From JBBRYB01 sp038238115 (GTDB taxonomy: Bacteria; Actinomycetota; Actinomycetes; Propionibacteriales; Nocardioidaceae), in assembly GCA_038238115.1 (NCBI GenBank), contig JBBRYB010000043.1, positions 1 to 24,757 of the forward strand: a stretch of 24,757 bases of DNA, in the 5' to 3' direction. Below the pieces are notes generated by a model, which made no database searches, was not told the DNA's origin, and saw only the letters and a program-made list of their open reading frames with translations. A program made the translations under genes and the position numbers. Position 1 is the first letter of the stretch. Each line of letters begins with the position of its first letter. Shown in pieces: positions 5,252-13,235 of this stretch.

Positions 5252-6675
5252 GCATCCATTGTCTCGACCGGCTCCAAACCGGCGAGCACCCGGGTCGCCG
5301 CAGCCTGCCCGTCTGCCACGACCGCCGGGATCCCGACCCCGTCGAACACCGCGCCGCACACCTCGAGGCCACGCACCGCGTCGACCGCAGCCCGGATCCT
5401 GCGCACGCGGTCGAGGTGCCCGACCGCATACTGCGGCAGCGCGCCACCCCACCGGGTGACACACGCCTCGAGCAGGGGGGCACGCAGTCCCGTGGCCGCG
5501 CGAACATCTGTCATGGTGGCCTCGACGAGGTCGGCATCGTCGCGCTGCAGCTCGGCCTCGTCGTGGTGCCGACCGATGCTGCACCGGATCAGCGCGGTGT
5601 GGGCGGGCAGCCAGCCCCACTTCCGCGAGGAATAGGTCACCGCCTTGACCACGCGACCCTCGATGGGCGGAACCAGGAAGCCCGACCCCGCCAGCTCGAC
5701 GTCGACCCGGCCGGCGTCGACCGCCAGGGTCACCAGAGCCATCGAGGCGTACTCGATCCGGCTCAGCTCACGTGCGGCCAGCGGCGCGACTGCTCGAAGC
5801 AGCCGGGCGGCGGCGCCAGCGGGCGTGGCCACCACCACGGCGTCGGCATCCACTGTCTCAGGCTTGGCGTTCGGCCCGACGACCAGCTGCCATCCCGAGG
5901 CGGTACGCGTCAGCTCTCGCACCATCGTGTTGCACCGGATCGTGCCGCCTCGCTGGCACACGTCCTGCGCCAGCTCCCGCGGCAGCCGCCCGACACCACC
6001 GCTGATGCCCGCGAAGACCGGGCCCAGGTCCGGGCGAGGGGGCACAACCAGGCTGGCCGCGGCCGCCAGCAGCCCGCCCTGCTCCTTGACGGCGCCGACA
6101 ATCTGGGGCAGGGCCGCGTGCAAGGACAGCTCGTCCGAGCGACCGGCGTACACGCCTCCCAGCAGCGGCTCCACCAGGCGATCCCTGACGGTGCTTCCGA
6201 GCCTGTTGGCGACGACCGCTCCGATGCCGACGTCCTCGCTCACGTCGAGCCTTGGCAGTCGCGGCTCCAGAGCTGCGCGGGCGACTGCTGCGCGCCCGAG
6301 GATGCCGCTGCGCCCGGCGGCGGCGAGGTCGGCGGGAATCCCCATCACCGTGGGTGGCAGCTCCCGGATCGCGCCCCTTGTCCAGACCCCGGCACCACCA
6401 ACTGCGGGGTGCACGATCGCGTCGCCCAGACCCACGGCGCGAGACAGTGCCGTTGCTTCGGTACGCCGGCTGAGCATCGACTCCGCACCGAGGTCGACGG
6501 TTACGCCCGCCACCTGACCGAGACGAAGCTTGCCGCCCACCTCGGCAGAGCCCTCGAAGACCGTCAGCCGCGCCGAGGGATCCGACCCGAGCACCGCGTG
6601 CGCCGCCGCGAGGCCCGCCATGCCGCCGCCGACCACAGCCACGGTGACCTGGCGAGGTGAGGGCGGCTCGACCAT
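5248..6675 (-). CDS. hemG: Protoporphyrinogen/coproporphyrinogen III oxidase (HemG/HemY, CgoX)
   Basis: This FAD enzyme oxidises coproporphyrinogen III to coproporphyrin III (or protoporphyrinogen IX to protoporphyrin IX). Because hemQ follows it directly, the coproporphyrin route (CgoX) is the likely one. The 475-residue protein begins with an FAD-binding Rossmann motif VVGGGMAGLAAA (14-25) and the acidic residue E41 ending the second strand (LTVFEG). The central substrate domain contains VEPLLGGVYAGR, typical of the family. The C-terminal GLEVCGAVFDGVGIPAVVADG segment is the second FAD-contact region. The stop overlaps the hemQ ATG by four bases. A GAGG-containing stretch lies just before the ATG. 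Divergent transcription of the DUF4349 gene starts 84 bases upstream. Confidence 0.95.
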   Translation of the reverse strand: MVEPPSPRQVTVAVVGGGMAGLAAAHAVLGSDPSARLTVFEGSAEVGGKLRLGQVAGVTVDLGAESMLSRRTEATALSRAVGLGDAIVHPAVGGAGVWTRGAIRELPPTVMGIPADLAAAGRSGILGRAAVARAALEPRLPRLDVSEDVGIGAVVANRLGSTVRDRLVEPLLGGVYAGRSDELSLHAALPQIVGAVKEQGGLLAAAASLVVPPRPDLGPVFAGISGGVGRLPRELAQDVCQRGGTIRCNTMVRELTRTASGWQLVVGPNAKPETVDADAVVVATPAGAAARLLRAVAPLAARELSRIEYASMALVTLAVDAGRVDVELAGSGFLVPPIEGRVVKAVTYSSRKWGWLPAHTALIRCSIGRHHDEAELQRDDADLVEATMTDVRAATGLRAPLLEACVTRWGGALPQYAVGHLDRVRRIRAAVDAVRGLEVCGAVFDGVGIPAVVADGQAAATRVLAGLEPVETMDA

Positions 6676-6759
6676 GCCTCAACCCTCGCAGACACCAGAC
6701 CGAGCCGCGCTGCGCGGTAGGCGAGGGAACCGCTCGGATCTGGATCGCGTCACACGGCC

Positions 6760-7755
6760 ATGACATCTCGCTCGGGGCCTCGTGCGGCTCGCCCGACAAA
6801 CCCTCGTCGTGCTCGCGCCGCGGCCATCCTCGTGGGCTGCGTCGCGGCGCTCACCCTGAGCGCATGCAGCGGTCCGTTCAACGGCTCCGCCGACTCGACG
6901 TCGGGCGTGGCAGCTAAGGGGGACTCGGCGGCGGGCGGCAACGCGGCAGCGGCACGGGCCCTGGACTCACCAGGCGCGGTGCCGCAGGCGAACACCGACA
7001 ACCTCCAAGCCGGAGTCTCCGGAAGCACCGCCAACACCTCACAGCTACAGCTCGCGCCGTCCGCGCTCATCAAGACGGCCGCCGTGACTCTCGAGTCCAA
7101 CGACGTGGGCGGCGTCGTCGCGAGGATCGACGAGCTCACGGCGTCGATTGGCGGGTCGATCTCGAGCGAGGACACGTCGACGAACAGCGAGGGTCGGGCG
7201 GTCCGCTCCCGCATCCAGCTCAAGGTTCCGGTTGCCGACTTCGACGACGCGGTGCAGCGCATCGCCGACTCCGCCACCTTGGTCTCACGAAGCAAGTCGA
7301 CCCAGGACGTGACCGGTCGGGTCGCGGAGGTCAGTTCTCGGGTAACGAGTGCGCGTGCCGCCATCGAGCAGCTCCGTCTGCTCTTCGACCGCGCCACGAA
7401 GCTCAGTGACGTCATCGACCTCGAGCGGGAGCTGTCGACTCGGCAGGCCGACCTCGAGGCGCTGCTGGCCGAACAGCGCACCCTCGGCGCCCGCACGACG
7501 ATGTCGACGATCACCGTCAACATCAGTCAGCCACCCAAGGCCATGCCGACGCCGAAGGCTGACAAGCGCGGCGGCTTCATCTCAGGGATCAAGCAGGGTT
7601 GGGACGGACTGGTCACCCTCGTCGTGACCACGGCTCACACCCTCGGCCTGGTGTTGCCTCTCGGCACGCTGGGCGTCGTGCTCGCCCTGGTGGTTCGGCT
7701 CGTCGTACGCCGTTTCATGCCTCGTCGGGTGCCGCCGCCGGTTGCGAGTGAATGA
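6760..7755 (+). CDS. DUF4349 lipoprotein with coiled coil and C-terminal membrane segment
   Basis: This 331-residue protein looks like a typical actinobacterial DUF4349 protein of unknown function. It has a basic N terminus, a hydrophobic signal segment and a lipobox L-S-A-C with the lipidated cysteine at residue 36. A Ser/Gly/Ala-rich linker follows. The conserved domain starts near ALIKTAAVTLES, runs through a long heptad-like coiled coil (VSSRVTSARAAIEQLRLLFDR... ELSTRQADLEALLAEQ) and ends with the ARTTMSTITVNI strand. A hydrophobic segment (LGLVLPLGTLGVVLALVVRLVV) and a basic tail finish it, so it may be anchored at both ends. Its last 41 bases overlap the end of hemE on the other strand. 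Involvement in envelope processes is only a guess. Confidence 0.85.
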   Translation: MTSRSGPRAARPTNPRRARAAAILVGCVAALTLSACSGPFNGSADSTSGVAAKGDSAAGGNAAAARALDSPGAVPQANTDNLQAGVSGSTANTSQLQLAPSALIKTAAVTLESNDVGGVVARIDELTASIGGSISSEDTSTNSEGRAVRSRIQLKVPVADFDDAVQRIADSATLVSRSKSTQDVTGRVAEVSSRVTSARAAIEQLRLLFDRATKLSDVIDLERELSTRQADLEALLAEQRTLGARTTMSTITVNISQPPKAMPTPKADKRGGFISGIKQGWDGLVTLVVTTAHTLGLVLPLGTLGVVLALVVRLVVRRFMPRRVPPPVASE

Positions 7756-8824
7756 GCTCGACGAGGCGAGTGAGCACCTGCGGGTCGGTGTCGGGCAGCA
7801 CCCCGTGTCCGAGGTTGAAGATGTGTCCGGCAGCGGTGCGACCGAGGCTGAGCACCTCATGGGCCTTCGCCTCGAGCACGTCCCAGGGCGCGAAGACGGC
7901 TGTCGGGTCGAGGTTGCCCTGCACCGCCTGTCCGGGCTGGATCCTGGCCACCGCGCGGTCCAGCGGCACGCGCCAGTCGATCCCCATCACCTCGACTCCG
8001 GCCATCGCCATGTCCGCGAGGATCTCCCCCGTGGCGACTCCGAAGTGGATCCTCGGCACATCGAGCGCGCCCACCGTCTCGAACACCGATGCAGTGTGCG
8101 GGAGCACGTGGGCACGGTAGTCGTCGGGTGCGAGACCGCCCGCCCATGAGTCGAACAGCTGCACCAGCGACGCGCCGGCCTCGACCTGCAGCCGAAGGAA
8201 GCCCGCCGAGATCGCGGCGAGCCTGCGCAGCAGGGCGTCCCAGACGTCCGGGGCGCCGTGCATCATGGCCTTGGTCTTGGCGTGGTCCCTCGACGGTCCG
8301 CCCTCGACCAGGTACGACGCGAGGGTGTAGGGGGCGCCGGCAAAACCGATCAGCGGCGTCGAACCGAGCCGACCGACCAGCGTCGAGACGGCCGATGCGA
8401 CGAAGCCCACCCGGTCCGGGTCGAACTCGGGCAGCCTGTGAACACCTTCGAGGTCGGTAATCGGGGCCGCGATCACCGGCCCGACGCCTGGCACGATGTC
8501 GAGGTCCACGCCCAGGGCCTTGAGCGGCAGCACGATGTCGCTGAAGAGGATCGCGCCGTCGACGCCGTAGCGGCGCACGGGTTGCAAGGTGATTTCCACG
8601 ATCAGTTCGGGCGTCATACACGCGTCGAGCATCGCGACGCCCTCGCGCAGCGCGCGATACTCGGGCAGGGAGCGACCGGCCTGGCGCATGAACCACACCG
8701 GCACATGGGTCGTCGGCAATCCGCGCGCTGCCCGGACCAGCGCACTGTCGGACGGCGGCACGCTGGAGGGCGGCGTGGATGAGGACGGCGAGGAACGCGG
8801 CGCGGAGGACGGTGGCGGCGGCAC
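7715..8824 (-). CDS. hemE: Uroporphyrinogen decarboxylase HemE
   Basis: HemE decarboxylates the four acetate side chains of uroporphyrinogen III to give coproporphyrinogen III, the substrate of the neighbouring HemG. The 369-residue protein contains the signature FMRQAGRSLPEYR (R47 and R51 bind substrate carboxylates) and the catalytic aspartate in LFSDIVLP (D96). GFAGAPYTLASYLVEGG and HFGVATGE are also conserved, as is the C-terminal FNLGHGVLPDTDP. The first ~25 residues are a Ser/Pro-rich extension. The GTG start at 8822-8824 is supported by a GGGAGGA ribosome-binding site seven bases upstream. The 3' end overlaps the DUF4349 gene by 41 bases in convergent orientation, so the hemE end and the DUF4349 membrane-tail codons constrain each other. 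Confidence 0.96.
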   Translation of the reverse strand: MPPPPSSAPRSSPSSSTPPSSVPPSDSALVRAARGLPTTHVPVWFMRQAGRSLPEYRALREGVAMLDACMTPELIVEITLQPVRRYGVDGAILFSDIVLPLKALGVDLDIVPGVGPVIAAPITDLEGVHRLPEFDPDRVGFVASAVSTLVGRLGSTPLIGFAGAPYTLASYLVEGGPSRDHAKTKAMMHGAPDVWDALLRRLAAISAGFLRLQVEAGASLVQLFDSWAGGLAPDDYRAHVLPHTASVFETVGALDVPRIHFGVATGEILADMAMAGVEVMGIDWRVPLDRAVARIQPGQAVQGNLDPTAVFAPWDVLEAKAHEVLSLGRTAAGHIFNLGHGVLPDTDPQVLTRLVELIHSQPAAAPDEA

Positions 8825-8922
8825 GGGCCGATCCTCCCATGTGCTGAGGACCGCTCGAACCGGGCAGCACCGGCCGCTGTGGCCTGCGGCGAGTCGGCGC
8901 AGCGAGAATCACGCCCAGCACC

Positions 8923-8928
8923 TAGGCT
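8923..8928 (+). promoter_or_regulatory. -10 hexamer (TAGGCT) for the DUF3000-rnd pair
   Basis: TAGGCT is followed by six bases and the ATG at 8935. No Shine-Dalgarno sequence is present. This is the same leaderless arrangement as in front of msrB. Confidence 0.5.
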
Positions 8929-8934
8929 CAGCGC

Positions 8935-9519
8935 ATGGTCGCGCGCAAAGAGGTCGATGCGCCCCCGGAAGAGTTCCGGACGGCGGTGGACCAGTTGAGG
9001 GCGGCACGACTGCGCCCCGAGGTCTGCTGCGAGGAGATGCCTGCACCGCAACGCATCGCGCCGTACTCCGCCGCCATGACGGCGGACGTGACGGTCGCAG
9101 GCGACGAGCTGGGTGGCGGTCGCCTCGTGCTGCTCTATGACCCGGCGGGCAACGACGCCTGGCAGGGGAGCTTTCGGTGCGTGGCCTATGCCAGGGCCGA
9201 CATCGATCCCGAGATGGTTACCGACCCGCTGCTCGGCGCCGTAGGCTGGACCTGGCTGATGGAGTCGCTCGACGCCCATGGGGCCGGCTTCCTCGCACCG
9301 AGCGGCACCGTGACGCGGGTCGCTTCGGAGAGTTTCGGTGGCATGGAGGGCGAACAGCCCAGCGCCGAGATCGAGGTCCGGGCGTCGTGGTCGCCGCTCG
9401 GCTCGCTCACCGGCCACGCCGAGGCATGGGGTGAGATGTTGTGCACGGCAGTCGGGCTGCCACCCGTGCCGCCGGGGGTCGTCGCCATGCCGAGCCGTCG
9501 AGGTCAACGCGCTCGATGA
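8935..9519 (+). CDS. DUF3000 family protein
   Basis: This 194-residue actinobacterial protein of unknown function belongs to the DUF3000 family. The family call rests on the segments FRTAVDQLRAARLRPEV, APQRIAPYSAAMTADV, GRLVLLYDPAGNDAWQGSFRCVAY and VGWTWLMESL, and on its position between hemE and an RNase D/HRDC gene, which is conserved in many actinobacteria. It has no signal peptide or membrane segment and is probably cytoplasmic. The gene overlaps the following one by ATGA (9516-9519), implying translational coupling. A leaderless promoter hexamer sits six bases before the ATG. The biochemical role is unknown. Genomic pairing with rnd suggests RNA metabolism, as inference only. Confidence 0.9.
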   Translation: MVARKEVDAPPEEFRTAVDQLRAARLRPEVCCEEMPAPQRIAPYSAAMTADVTVAGDELGGGRLVLLYDPAGNDAWQGSFRCVAYARADIDPEMVTDPLLGAVGWTWLMESLDAHGAGFLAPSGTVTRVASESFGGMEGEQPSAEIEVRASWSPLGSLTGHAEAWGEMLCTAVGLPPVPPGVVAMPSRRGQRAR

Positions 9520-10769
9520 CCTCCTCCGCGGACTCGCGGCCGGCTGTGCCGGTCGAACCCGCCGAGGTCCCTCTTCTTCAGCTGAGCGACCCCCTGCCCG
9601 CCGTCGTCGAGACGGTCGCGGGGCTCGCCCCGGTCCTGGAGGCGTTCGGTGCCGGCACCGGGCCGTTCGCGATCGACGCCGAGCGCGCCTCGGGATACCG
9701 CTACTCCCACCGGGCCTATCTCGTCCAGCTACGGCGGGTCGGCGCCGGCACCGCGCTGATCGACCCCATCGGTTTCGGCGACGTGCCCAACGACGCGTTG
9801 GCACCGCTGGCCGCCGCGGTCGCCGACACCGAGTGGGTCATCCACGCCGCTAGCCAGGACCTGCCCTGCCTCGCCGAGCTCGGCATGCGTCCGGGCCGCC
9901 TGTTCGACACCGAGCTCGCCGGGCGCCTGCTGAACTATCCGCGCGTGGGGCTGGCCGTGCTCGTCGAGGAGCTGCTCGGCTTCCGGATGCGCAAGGAGCA
10001 CTCGGCTGTCGACTGGTCGAGGCGGCCCCTCCCTCAGCCATGGCTGCTGTACGCCGCGCTCGACGTCGAGCTGCTCCTCGAGCTGCGCGACGTACTCGCC
10101 GAGCAGCTTGCGGCCGCGGGCAAGGCCGACTGGGCGGCCCAGGAGTTCGCCGCCTGGGCCACGATGTTGACACCGCCGGCTCGCCGAGAGCCCTGGCGAC
10201 GAACGTCCGGCATCCACCGCGTCCGCGGTCGCCGCGGACTGGCGATCGTCCGCGACATGTGGGAGCTGCGCGACTCGCTGGCACGACGCCGCGACGTCAC
10301 GACGAATCGGATCCTTCCCGACGCGAGCATCGTCGAAGCTGCCCAGGCGGCGCCGAGATCGCGCGATGCCCTGGGCCGGCTGCCCGGCTTCGCGAGCCGA
10401 GGCGGGCAGCGGTACCTCCGCGACTTCGCCTCGGTCATCGCCGACGCTCTCGCCCTCGACGACGCCGCCCTGCCCAGGCTTGGCATGGTGCAGGACGGCC
10501 CGCCGCCGCCCCGCTCGTGGCCGGACAAGAACCCCGCCGCCGCGGCGCGACTGGCCTCGTGCCGTGAGGCCGTCGGCGTGTTGGCTGAGCAGCACGACCT
10601 GCCGCAGGAGAACCTCGTGGCACCCGACGCCATCCGCAGGCTGGCCTGGGACCCGCCGCAGCCCGCCACCGAGCACACCGTCAGTGGGGCGCTCGAGCAG
10701 GCGGGGGCGCGTCCGTGGCAGGTCGCCCTGACTGCCCAGGCGCTGGCCGACGCTCTGCAGGCGGACTGA
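9516..10769 (+). CDS. rnd: Ribonuclease D family 3'-5' exonuclease with HRDC domain
   Basis: The 417-residue protein is a DEDDy-type 3'-5' exonuclease for RNA trimming or turnover. Catalytic motif I is FAIDAERASGYRYSHRAYLVQL, with D54 and E56. Motif II is VIHAASQDLPCL, with D115. Motif III is Y179-x3-D183 in WLLYAALDVELL. An HRDC nucleic-acid-binding domain follows at about 225-300 (RGLAIVRDMWELRDSLARRRD...LGRLPGF). The remaining C-terminal region is the extension usual for actinobacterial homologues. The ATG at 9516 is chosen over an upstream in-frame GTG because it overlaps the DUF3000 stop as ATGA and the upstream 25 residues are an out-of-frame shadow. GAGGT lies about 11 bases before the start. 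A hairpin follows the gene. Confidence 0.92.
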   Translation: MTSSADSRPAVPVEPAEVPLLQLSDPLPAVVETVAGLAPVLEAFGAGTGPFAIDAERASGYRYSHRAYLVQLRRVGAGTALIDPIGFGDVPNDALAPLAAAVADTEWVIHAASQDLPCLAELGMRPGRLFDTELAGRLLNYPRVGLAVLVEELLGFRMRKEHSAVDWSRRPLPQPWLLYAALDVELLLELRDVLAEQLAAAGKADWAAQEFAAWATMLTPPARREPWRRTSGIHRVRGRRGLAIVRDMWELRDSLARRRDVTTNRILPDASIVEAAQAAPRSRDALGRLPGFASRGGQRYLRDFASVIADALALDDAALPRLGMVQDGPPPPRSWPDKNPAAAARLASCREAVGVLAEQHDLPQENLVAPDAIRRLAWDPPQPATEHTVSGALEQAGARPWQVALTAQALADALQAD

Positions 10770-10796
10770 CCAACAACCCGGCGCGCGGCCGCAAAG

Positions 10797-10816
10797 GCGC
10801 AGGCCGCCTCCTGCGC
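10797..10816 (+). terminator. Hairpin after rnd
   Basis: GCGCAGG (10797-10803) pairs perfectly with CCTGCGC (10810-10816) around a 6-nt loop, 27 bases after the rnd stop. An overlapping alternative pairs GCGGCC (10785-10790) with GGCCGC (10802-10807). There is no T-tract, so this is a probable actinobacterial-type terminator separating rnd from efeU. Confidence 0.5.
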
Positions 10817-10863
10817 ATCAGGTTGCCCGATCCTGAGGGTAGGCAAGGCGACAGATGTATGGG

Positions 10864-10882
10864 TAAAGTAAGCCTCACCTAA
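10864..10882 (+). promoter_or_regulatory. IdeR/DtxR iron box upstream of efeU
   Basis: The 19 bases read TTAGGTGAGGCTTACTTTA on the minus strand. They match the DtxR/IdeR consensus TTAGGTTAGGCTAACCTAA at 15 of 19 positions. The box lies 24 bases before the efeU start. Its first six plus-strand bases (TAAAGT) also fit a -10 hexamer, so a bound iron-loaded regulator would block the promoter. It predicts derepression of the permease operon under iron limitation. Confidence 0.8.
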
Positions 10883-10906
10883 GTCAGCCAGCAGGAGAGA
10901 ACTCAC

Positions 10907-11749
10907 GTGCTCGCCAATTTCCTTACCGGCCTCCGCGAGGGCCTCGAAGCCAGTCTTGTCGTCAGCATCCTGGTGGCCTACATCGTCAAGTCGGGTCGCC
11001 GTGAGCGCCTGGTCGACGTCTGGAGCGGGGTCGTCGTCGCACTGGTGCTGAGCCTCGGGTTCGGCGCCTTGTTGACGTTCACGAGCCAGAGCATGAGCCA
11101 CGCGGCCCAGGAGGCGTTCGCTGGCATCATGTCGATCCTGGCTGTCTGCCTCGTCACCTGGATGATCTTCTGGATGCGCCGCACGGCCCGGTTCCTCAAG
11201 CGAGACCTTGAGGGCAGGGTCGGGCAGGCGCTGGCCATGGGCCGCGCCGCGGTGCTCATGATCGCGTTCGTCGCCGTCGCCCGCGAGGGCATCGAGACCT
11301 CGTTGTTCCTCTGGGCCACCACTCAGGCGACCACGGGCACGGCACCGTTCGTCGGCGCCTTCCTGGGCCTGCTGTCCGCTGCCGTTCTCGGCTGGCTCAT
11401 CTACCAGAGCGCCGTGCACGTCAACCTGGCGAAGTTCTTCACGTATACCGCCTATGGGCTCGTGCTCGTCGCGGCCGGCGTCCTCGCGTACGGCTTCCAC
11501 GACCTCCAGGAGGCCGGCATCATCCCCGGTCTGATGCACACCGTCTTCGACATCAGCGCGACGATCCCGCTGTCGTCGTGGTACGGCACGCTGCTCAAGG
11601 GTGCCTTCAACTTCAATCCCGCACCGACGTACGTCGAGTTCGCCGCCTGGGTGCTCTACCTCGTCACGGTCTACGGCCTGCTGCTCTGGCCACGCCGCAC
11701 CTCCACCCCGGCACCGCGAAGAGCCGCCGCGGAGTCCGTCTCGCGCTGA
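10907..11749 (+). CDS. efeU: EfeU/FTR1-family iron permease
   Basis: This 280-residue inner-membrane protein is a high-affinity iron permease of the FTR1/EfeU family. The two hallmark R-E-G-x-E motifs, which bind iron in the membrane, are at 10-14 (REGLE) and 126-130 (REGIE). About seven hydrophobic segments are visible, including ASLVVSILVAYIV, VWSGVVVALVLSLGFGALLTF, IMSILAVCLVTWMIFWM and the final WVLYLVTVYGLLLWP. The GTG start at 10907 is supported by AGGAGA eight bases upstream. An iron box precedes it. The next two genes, both lipoproteins on the same strand, follow at 90 and 23 bases. In the classical EfeUOB system the partners are EfeO and the peroxidase EfeB; only a reduced EfeO-like protein is present here. 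Confidence 0.93.
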   Translation: MLANFLTGLREGLEASLVVSILVAYIVKSGRRERLVDVWSGVVVALVLSLGFGALLTFTSQSMSHAAQEAFAGIMSILAVCLVTWMIFWMRRTARFLKRDLEGRVGQALAMGRAAVLMIAFVAVAREGIETSLFLWATTQATTGTAPFVGAFLGLLSAAVLGWLIYQSAVHVNLAKFFTYTAYGLVLVAAGVLAYGFHDLQEAGIIPGLMHTVFDISATIPLSSWYGTLLKGAFNFNPAPTYVEFAAWVLYLVTVYGLLLWPRRTSTPAPRRAAAESVSR

Positions 11750-11839
11750 CCCACACGATCCCGCCACAGTCACCTCCCCCGCCTCCGCCCGCCGCCGGGC
11801 GTGGGGATCGCACCTCCGTCCGAAAGGTCCGCCCTGCCC

Positions 11840-12241
11840 ATGCACGCGTCCCGACTGTTCGCCCTCGTCACTGGCCTTGTCCTCGCCGGGTCGCTCGGCG
11901 CCTGCGGCAGCGGCAGCAGCGACTCCTCCGGCGGGACGACCTACGCGGTCGACTCAGGCGACAAGACCTGCGACGTGGACAAGACCGAGCTACCGCCGGG
12001 TCCGGCCACGTTCACGGTGACGAACTCCGGATCCGACGTGACGGAGGTCTACATCTACGCCGAGAAAAACGGTCAGTTCACCGACGTCGTCGACGAGGTC
12101 GAGAATGTCACTCCCGGCACCACGGGAGACCTCGACGTTGACCTCGATGCGGGCCGCTACAACGTCACGTGCAAGCCGGGCATGTCTGGCGACGGCATCA
12201 GCACGCTCATCACGGTGAAGTCCGGAGCCTCGGCGTCTTGA
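11840..12241 (+). CDS. Cupredoxin-domain lipoprotein, EfeO N-terminal-domain-like
   Basis: The 133-residue protein has a short signal peptide and a lipobox L-G-A-C with C22 as the lipidation site. After a Ser/Gly linker comes one cupredoxin-like beta domain (about 33-127) resembling the N-terminal domain of EfeO. C44 (GDKTCDVDKTELPPG), the strand FTVTNSGSDVTEVYIY, and C111/M115 near the end (YNVTCKPGM) are candidate metal ligands or a disulfide. The M75 (imelysin) domain that normally follows in EfeO is missing, and nothing in the next gene resembles it. The ATG at 11840 is preferred over an in-frame start 13 codons earlier because only it gives a proper signal peptide. It probably hands iron or copper to EfeU at the membrane surface, as an inference from context. 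Confidence 0.8.
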   Translation: MHASRLFALVTGLVLAGSLGACGSGSSDSSGGTTYAVDSGDKTCDVDKTELPPGPATFTVTNSGSDVTEVYIYAEKNGQFTDVVDEVENVTPGTTGDLDVDLDAGRYNVTCKPGMSGDGISTLITVKSGASAS

Positions 12242-12264
12242 CGAGCCGAGCCGAGGCCTCGAAT

Positions 12265-13149
12265 ATGCGCCGCTCGAGCCGGCACACCCGGAGCCTCTAC
12301 GCCGGACTCTCGGCCGTGGTCGCCCTGGCGAGCCTCGCGGGCTGCAGCCAGGGCGGTTCCGGTTCCTCGGCCGGTGCCACCTCGTCATCGCCCACGCCCG
12401 AGACCACAGGCGACTCCACCACAGAACCGACGGTCACGACCACGCCGACCACCCAGTCGACGACGGCGGCTCCGACGACGCAGCCCCCCACCACCCAGAG
12501 GCCCACAACCCAGAGCCCAGCAACCCAGAGCCCCACGACGAACGGCTCCACCCAGACCGACGACACCTCGGACAGCAGCCTGACCCGGGCCAGGGCGGCG
12601 CAGATCGGGGCGAGCCAGCTACCCGGCCTCAACGCCCAGTGGACATGGCATGAACGGTCATCTGCCGAGGGCCCCGGCCAGGACATTGCGAGCCTGTGCA
12701 TGCAGGCGTCCCTGAGCGCGATCGGAGCCGTGCGCGAGCAGCGCACCGACTACACCAGCCCGTTGTCGGAGACTGCGTCGGCCGTCCAGATGACGGCCGT
12801 CTTCCCCGACGAGCAGACTGCCGTGACGGCGGCCGACGTACTCACCGCGTGGCAGACTCGATGCGCACCGCATGCCAGCTCGGACCTCGGTCTGCAGCAC
12901 GTCACCGTGTCCGCCCCACGAGACGTGCCGACGCCGGTGGGCCCGGGTGCTGACTGGGTCATCAGCTACCGCCCCGTCGGCGGTGCTCACTCGACGTGGA
13001 CCCAGGCCGAGGGGTATGTCCGCGACACGGACACCATCACCTACCTGGTCATCCTCAGCGCCGCAGAGCACTACCACGAGCGGGCCGGGGTCAAGCCGAT
13101 CGACGAGGCGCTCGAGGTGGCAGGTCGCTACCTGGTCCAGAGTCGCTGA
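12265..13149 (+). CDS. Lipoprotein with Thr/Pro-rich stalk and PknH-sensor-like extracellular domain
   Basis: The protein is 294 residues. It has a basic twin-Arg-like n-region, a hydrophobic core and a lipobox L-A-G-C (C27). A Thr/Pro/Gln-rich stalk (about 33-105) contains four-residue repeats of the TTQx type, as in wall-spanning stalks. The globular part (about 106-294) has a cysteine pair, C145 (IASLCMQAS) and C200 (WQTRCAPH), probably a disulfide. Its layout resembles the PknH C-terminal extracellular sensor domain, but that call rests on general pattern only. The ATG at 12265 has GAGG eight bases upstream; an in-frame TTG at 12238 overlapping the previous stop is an alternative. It lies 23 bases after the cupredoxin gene, so it is probably in the iron operon. 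Confidence 0.65.
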   Translation: MRRSSRHTRSLYAGLSAVVALASLAGCSQGGSGSSAGATSSSPTPETTGDSTTEPTVTTTPTTQSTTAAPTTQPPTTQRPTTQSPATQSPTTNGSTQTDDTSDSSLTRARAAQIGASQLPGLNAQWTWHERSSAEGPGQDIASLCMQASLSAIGAVREQRTDYTSPLSETASAVQMTAVFPDEQTAVTAADVLTAWQTRCAPHASSDLGLQHVTVSAPRDVPTPVGPGADWVISYRPVGGAHSTWTQAEGYVRDTDTITYLVILSAAEHYHERAGVKPIDEALEVAGRYLVQSR

Positions 13150-13165
13150 TGCCAGGAGGTGGGCC

Positions 13166-13235
13166 CGGCCGGCGCCGGCCGCGGCTGGTCGGGCACCGGC
13201 TACCTAACGGGTCGGTAGCACCGGCTACCTTACGG
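13166..13235. repeat. 16-bp palindrome and 25-bp-period direct repeat in a convergent gap
   Basis: CGGCCGGCGCCGGCCG (13166-13181) is a perfect palindrome. CACCGGCTACC followed by TAACGG or TTACGG occurs at 13194-13210 and 13219-13235, 17 bases with one mismatch. GCTACC and GGTAGC between the copies can form a small hairpin. The second copy overlaps the transglycosylase stop codon. Together they probably serve as the terminator for two genes that meet here. Confidence 0.5.

Noticed and set aside
5252..5620. N-terminal extension of hemQ to position 5620
   Set aside because: The added residues are Arg/Gly-rich shadow of hemG; the internal ATG gives normal length and the ATGA overlap.
5197..6660. 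487-codon plus-strand frame opposite hemG
   Set aside because: Composition is His/Arg/Gln-rich low complexity and exactly mirrors hemG codon phase; hemG has all family motifs.
11801..11839. Upstream start for the cupredoxin lipoprotein
   Set aside because: It places 13 charged residues before the signal peptide and has no ribosome-binding site.
10034..11845. 603-codon minus-strand frame opposite rnd and efeU
   Set aside because: It is antisense to two well-supported genes and has no recognisable domain or start signals.
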